A stretch of 9,957 bases of DNA from positions 1 through 9,957 of the forward strand of contig QZAC01000064.1 of assembly GCA_003838065.1 (NCBI GenBank). The letters are read 5' to 3'. This stretch comes from Methanocalculus sp. MSAO_Arc2. Lineage in GTDB: Archaea; Halobacteriota; Methanomicrobia; Methanomicrobiales; Methanocorpusculaceae. The translations under genes and the position numbers were made by a program. Shown piece by piece: positions 7,466 to 9,957 of the stretch (positions within the stretch are counted from its first letter, which is position 1; every line of letters begins with the position of its first letter). The notes under the pieces are model-generated. The model saw nothing but the letters and a program-made list of their open reading frames with translations. It was not told the DNA's origin and searched no databases.

Positions 7466-7467
7466 GG

Positions 7468-7818
7468 TCACGCCGGATCTCCCTTCCATTCATAGGAGTA
7501 AAACGAGATGAGAAACGTTCCTATCTGTGCGATGAAGATGCCGGCAAAAAAGAGTGCCGCTATTTCCAGGGACCGGGTGATTGCAAGGATGGCCATTGCA
7601 GCTGAAACTCCCAGTATGGAGACGATGAAGGCGTTGTACCCTGCCCGCGCAAGATTAATATGGAGCATTTCATCGGATTTACCAATGGCTGCAAAGAAGG
7701 CGAAAAAGCCAAAATATCCATAAAATCCAGCATTTCCCGTTACCAAACCCAGTAGACCCAGGAATCCGAGAAGACCCAGTAGTCGGATGGGGTTCTTTTT
7801 CAATGTGTTCTGATTCAT
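7468..7818 (-). CDS. DUF3796 family membrane protein
   Basis: A 116-residue membrane protein. After a short basic N terminus comes NPIRLLGLLGFLGLLGLVTG (9-28), a Leu/Gly-rich helix, then the aromatic-glycine stretch GFYGYFGFFAFFAAIG (31-46). Both are hallmarks of DUF3796. Two more helices lie at about 63-80 and 84-107. Function is unknown. ATG 7818 is chosen because GAGAGGT sits 9 bases upstream as a ribosome-binding site and family similarity begins right after it. ATG 7836 would give six more residues without such a site. It is the first gene of a two-gene operon with the Xre regulator, a recurring membrane-protein plus HTH pairing in which the membrane partner may sense or antagonise the regulator (inference). 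Confidence 0.82.
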   Translation of the reverse strand: MNQNTLKKNPIRLLGLLGFLGLLGLVTGNAGFYGYFGFFAFFAAIGKSDEMLHINLARAGYNAFIVSILGVSAAMAILAITRSLEIAALFFAGIFIAQIGTFLISFYSYEWKGDPA

Positions 7819-7857
7819 AGTATCAATACCTCTCATAAAGCTACTTTTACATAACTC

Positions 7858-7870
7858 TATATTATATATA
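7858..7870 (-). promoter_or_regulatory. TATA box of the DUF3796-HTH operon
   Basis: On the minus strand this AT-only stretch reads TATATATAATATA, the most A+T-rich block in the window. A start about 26 bases downstream would fall near 7838 and leave a roughly 20-base leader containing GAGAGGT before ATG 7818. The geometry is self-consistent. Confidence 0.65.
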
Positions 7871-7878
7871 CATCACAT

Positions 7879-7900
7879 AAAGAGATAAATCTTTCTCTTT
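7879..7900. repeat. Inverted repeat, candidate operator upstream of the DUF3796-HTH operon
   Basis: AAAGAGA at 7879-7885, eight bases, then TCTCTTT at 7894-7900, placed directly upstream of the operon's TATA box. The half-sites are the same as at 7221-7236 but point the other way with wider spacing. A small HTH protein encoded in this operon is the obvious candidate ligand. This is inference from position and symmetry. Confidence 0.45.
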
Positions 7901-8105
7901 TGGCCAGACCCCTGCTTCATCCTGCACATTAAAATTCCAGAGAATCTATTGAGGGTATGGGCTGGAAAACGCGGCAGATAACGATGTATCCATAGCTGAA
8001 ACCATCTTCCGGGCGTAATCGCAGTCATGAGGAGAAGTGACCATACGGATGATGGATACAATTGATAGTGGATTGGTACAAGAGATATAGTCGACAGGAG
8101 TTGTG

Positions 8106-8123
8106 ATGCAGATATGCAGATGA
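8106..8123 (+). other. Five-codon mini-ORF overlapping the aldehyde dehydrogenase start
   Basis: AGGAG at 8096-8100 is spaced ideally (5 bases) for ATG 8106, which encodes only MQICR before TGA at 8121-8123. That TGA overlaps ATG 8123, in frame with the aldehyde dehydrogenase, as TGATG. It could allow stop-and-restart initiation on the downstream gene, or it may be chance. Confidence 0.3.
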
Positions 8124-9532
8124 TGATTGGCGATCAATTCGTCGAATCGGTTACAGGGAAACGAGTCGAGATTATTAATCCCGCAACATGCACCCCATGC
8201 GGGGAGGTTCCGTCTGGTGGAAAGGATGATGTCGATATCGCGGTGCAGGTTGCACAGGCTGCTTTCCCGGGATGGGCATCTATCCCATCTTCAAAGCGGG
8301 GTATCATTCTCTCCCGCTCCGCAGATCTGATCAGAAGAGAGGCAGACCGCCTCGCCCTCATCCTGACAACAGAAGAAGGCAAGCCCCTTTACGAGGCAAA
8401 AGACGAAGTATATGGTGCTGCTGCTGTCTTTGAATACTATGCGGGATCAGTCTCACATCTTCTCGCAGGCTATACCGAACAGCTCCCAAGATATGGGTAT
8501 GGGATGGTGCAGAGGAAGCCGCTTGGGGTGTGTGGTGCGATCATCCCATGGAATATGCCGGTTTTGATTGCCGCATGGAAGATTGGTGCTGCACTCGCAA
8601 CAGGGAATACCCTGGTCCTGAAACCCTCGATGATGGCACCTATGGCAGTACTTGCGCTTGGCGAGGCGATTCAGCGGTCCGGCCTTCCCCCGGGAGTGTT
8701 GAATATTATCACCGGCTATGGCGAAGATGCAGGCAATCCCCTCGTTATGCACCCGGATGTGCAAAAAATATCCTTCACCGGCGGAATAGAGACCGGACGA
8801 CAGGTGGCAGCTGCTGCGACAATGAAGCGGGTCACCCTTGAGCTCGGCGGAAACGACGCCATGATCATCTGCTCAGACGTGGATCCGGTGGCTGTTGCAG
8901 ATGCCGCGCTTGCACTCCGGATGTACAACTGCGGCCAGATCTGCACATCTCCCAAACGGATGATCGTCCTCCCGGAGATCTATGATGCGTTCATCTCCCG
9001 TCTTGAGCAAAGGCTGCCGGATGTAGTTGCCGGAGATCCGACCAGCTCATCGTCGATGATAGGACCACTCAATAATACACAGGTACTGGCAGGGGTGAGG
9101 GATGCTGTCATGCAGCTTGCTGACGAAGGGGCACGGATAGTCGAGGGAAGTCTGCCTGATGGAGTGCATGATGCAGGATTCTTCCATCCACCGGTCCTTG
9201 CAACCGGGTGTGCCGGCGACTCAAAGGTTCTTGGTGAAGAGATCTTTGGGCCTGTCATCCCGGTCATCTGCGCAGATGACCTTGATGATGCAATTGATAT
9301 TGCCAATAACACCAGGTATGGGCTCGGTGCCTCAATATGGACACGTGATATGAAGGCTGGCCGGACTGCCGCAGAAGAACTTGTTGCCGGGATTGTCTGG
9401 ATCAACCAGCATATGAAGCTCCCGCCGGAAGTGCCCTTTGGCGGGGTCAAAGAGAGCGGAATCGGCCGCGAGAACGGGATGTCATATATTGAAGCCTATA
9501 CTGAAGAGAAGACGATCCTGGTGGCCCGGTAG
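8114..9532 (+). CDS. NAD(P)-dependent aldehyde dehydrogenase
   Basis: Oxidises an aldehyde to its acid with NAD(P)+. The 472-residue length is normal for the succinate-semialdehyde/lactaldehyde dehydrogenase branch. Key residues are all visible: N147 in IIPWNMP, K170 in LVLKPS, FTGGIETG (221-228) of the nucleotide fold, the general base E243 in LELGG, the catalytic C277 in NCGQICTSPKR, and EEIFGPV (375-381). The position after KPS, often Glu in NAD-preferring enzymes (KPSE), is Met here, which would be compatible with NADP use (inference). Starts at 8114, 8120 and 8123 are all in frame; family alignment favours the last two (MIGDQFVES). In methanogens, relatives include lactaldehyde dehydrogenase of F420 side-chain synthesis, but nothing nearby ties this one to that path. 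It stands alone and is convergent with the symporter gene; no clear TATA box was found. Confidence 0.9.
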   Translation: MQMMIGDQFVESVTGKRVEIINPATCTPCGEVPSGGKDDVDIAVQVAQAAFPGWASIPSSKRGIILSRSADLIRREADRLALILTTEEGKPLYEAKDEVYGAAAVFEYYAGSVSHLLAGYTEQLPRYGYGMVQRKPLGVCGAIIPWNMPVLIAAWKIGAALATGNTLVLKPSMMAPMAVLALGEAIQRSGLPPGVLNIITGYGEDAGNPLVMHPDVQKISFTGGIETGRQVAAAATMKRVTLELGGNDAMIICSDVDPVAVADAALALRMYNCGQICTSPKRMIVLPEIYDAFISRLEQRLPDVVAGDPTSSSSMIGPLNNTQVLAGVRDAVMQLADEGARIVEGSLPDGVHDAGFFHPPVLATGCAGDSKVLGEEIFGPVIPVICADDLDDAIDIANNTRYGLGASIWTRDMKAGRTAAEELVAGIVWINQHMKLPPEVPFGGVKESGIGRENGMSYIEAYTEEKTILVAR

Positions 9533-9560
9533 GAGAGGACAACGATCACATTTCCTCTCC
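9532..9560 (+). terminator. Hairpin at the end of the aldehyde dehydrogenase gene
   Basis: GGAGAGGA (9532-9539) pairs perfectly with TCCTCTCC (9553-9560) across a 13-base loop. The stem begins at the last base of the TAG stop. Only a modest T-rich stretch (GGGTTTCTTC) follows, so it may terminate or stabilise the transcript rather than act as a classical intrinsic terminator. Confidence 0.4.
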
Positions 9561-9663
9561 CGGGTTTCTTCAGCGGCTGAAAAAAGAATCGGTATATTCG
9601 ATACAGCACGCATACAAAGGGGCAGGGAAGACCGGGATTACAAAATATATGAATGGATGAGTG

Positions 9664-9957
9664 TTATTTCCTCCTGAATATGTACCATCCGGTCATCGTC
9701 TCATCCAGGGCCTTCTGGCTGTTCTTTGCCGTGACAAGGCTGACTGTGATCATCACGATCAACGCAAGCGTTAACGAGTACAGGCTGAAGTGAACCGGCA
9801 GTTTGTCGATATACTGGTGGTAGTACCCAAAGACAGCTGAACCAATCAGTCCTGTTGCCATTGCTGCAAGGGCACCCTTCGTTGTTGCGCCTCTCCAGTA
9901 CAGACCGGCAATGATCGGGACTGCAAAGGTTGAGAGCATCACCCCGATCCCCATCCA
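9664..9957 (-). CDS. Sodium:solute symporter family (SSS), C-terminal fragment at window edge
   Basis: The last 98 codons or so of a membrane transporter whose N-terminal part lies beyond the window. The visible part includes FAVPIIAGLYWRGATTKGALAA-type sequence (the F-P-I-x-aG-L-Y-W-R-x-x-T-x-x-G-A pattern near the end of SSS proteins such as PutP and PanF). Two hydrophobic helices (about residues 29-44 and 56-75, counted from the internal Met at 9954) and a charged tail YIFRRK follow. The frame remains open to base 9957, so the Met at 9954 is internal, not the start. The family couples Na+ to uptake of proline, pantothenate, acetate or similar solutes; the fragment cannot tell which. It converges on the aldehyde dehydrogenase with a 131-base spacer. 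Confidence 0.85.
   Translation of the reverse strand, partial: WMGIGVMLSTFAVPIIAGLYWRGATTKGALAAMATGLIGSAVFGYYHQYIDKLPVHFSLYSLTLALIVMITVSLVTAKNSQKALDETMTGWYIFRRK

Noticed and set aside
7463..7489. Longer HTH protein starting at ATG 7489
   Set aside because: It has no ribosome-binding site, and the extra eight residues overlap the DUF3796 gene. ATG 7465 begins exactly with the family's usual N terminus.
7873..8137. Short minus-strand open frames upstream of the aldehyde dehydrogenase
   Set aside because: They have no ribosome-binding site or recognisable family, and overlap the TATA/operator region or the dehydrogenase start.
1..9957. CRISPR array, tRNA/rRNA genes, insertion sequences, prophage or toxin-antitoxin loci
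   Set aside because: No regularly spaced repeats, cloverleaf-like segments, transposase or integrase motifs were seen. The HTH/DUF3796 pair lacks a recognisable toxin.

Overview
This window looks like chromosomal DNA of a mesophilic hydrogenotrophic methanogen, most likely order Methanomicrobiales. The evidence is a coenzyme F390 synthetase-like (PaaK-type) adenylating enzyme, archaeal TATA-type promoters, oligo-T terminators, and archaeal small membrane-protein families (DUF3796, DUF3784). G+C is moderate, roughly 50-55% by eye. The genus cannot be fixed from this sequence alone.

Layout. (1) 1-1832, minus: the N-terminal 610 residues of the mismatch-repair ATPase MutS. The window edge cuts it just before the Walker A ATPase motif. 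(2) 1971-5038, plus: two adenylate-forming enzymes joined by a TGATG stop/start overlap, an F390 synthetase/phenylacetate-CoA ligase-like protein and a medium-chain acyl-CoA synthetase-like protein. A TATA box precedes the first and an oligo-T tract follows the second. (3) 5048-5593, minus: two small membrane proteins (TM2-like, then DUF3784) 3 nt apart. (4) 5626-7143, minus: an unusual ACT-ACT-metallo-beta-lactamase fusion. (5) 7253-7818, minus: a DUF3796 membrane protein and a 70-residue Xre-type regulator 2 nt apart, behind a clear TATA box. (6) 8114-9532, plus: an NAD(P)-dependent aldehyde dehydrogenase. (7) 9664-9957, minus: the C-terminal end of a sodium:solute symporter, convergent with the dehydrogenase.

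How the genes may work together. The two adenylating enzymes are probably co-expressed and activate carboxylates (or, for the first, possibly F420) at the cost of ATP. The regulator/DUF3796 pair is a compact membrane-protein-plus-HTH module. AAAGAGA/TCTCTTT elements lie upstream of it, upstream of the ACT-MBL gene, and near a possible promoter for the TM2/DUF3784 pair. That hints, without proof, that one regulator could control 5048-7818. This block is the best candidate here for an undescribed system.

Noncoding stretches are short. 1833-1970 is the mutS/adenylase divergent spacer. 7144-7252 holds an inverted repeat. 7837-8113 holds the TATA box of the DUF3796 operon, an inverted repeat and the aldehyde dehydrogenase leader. 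9533-9663 holds a hairpin. I saw no tRNA, rRNA, CRISPR, insertion sequence or prophage signature.
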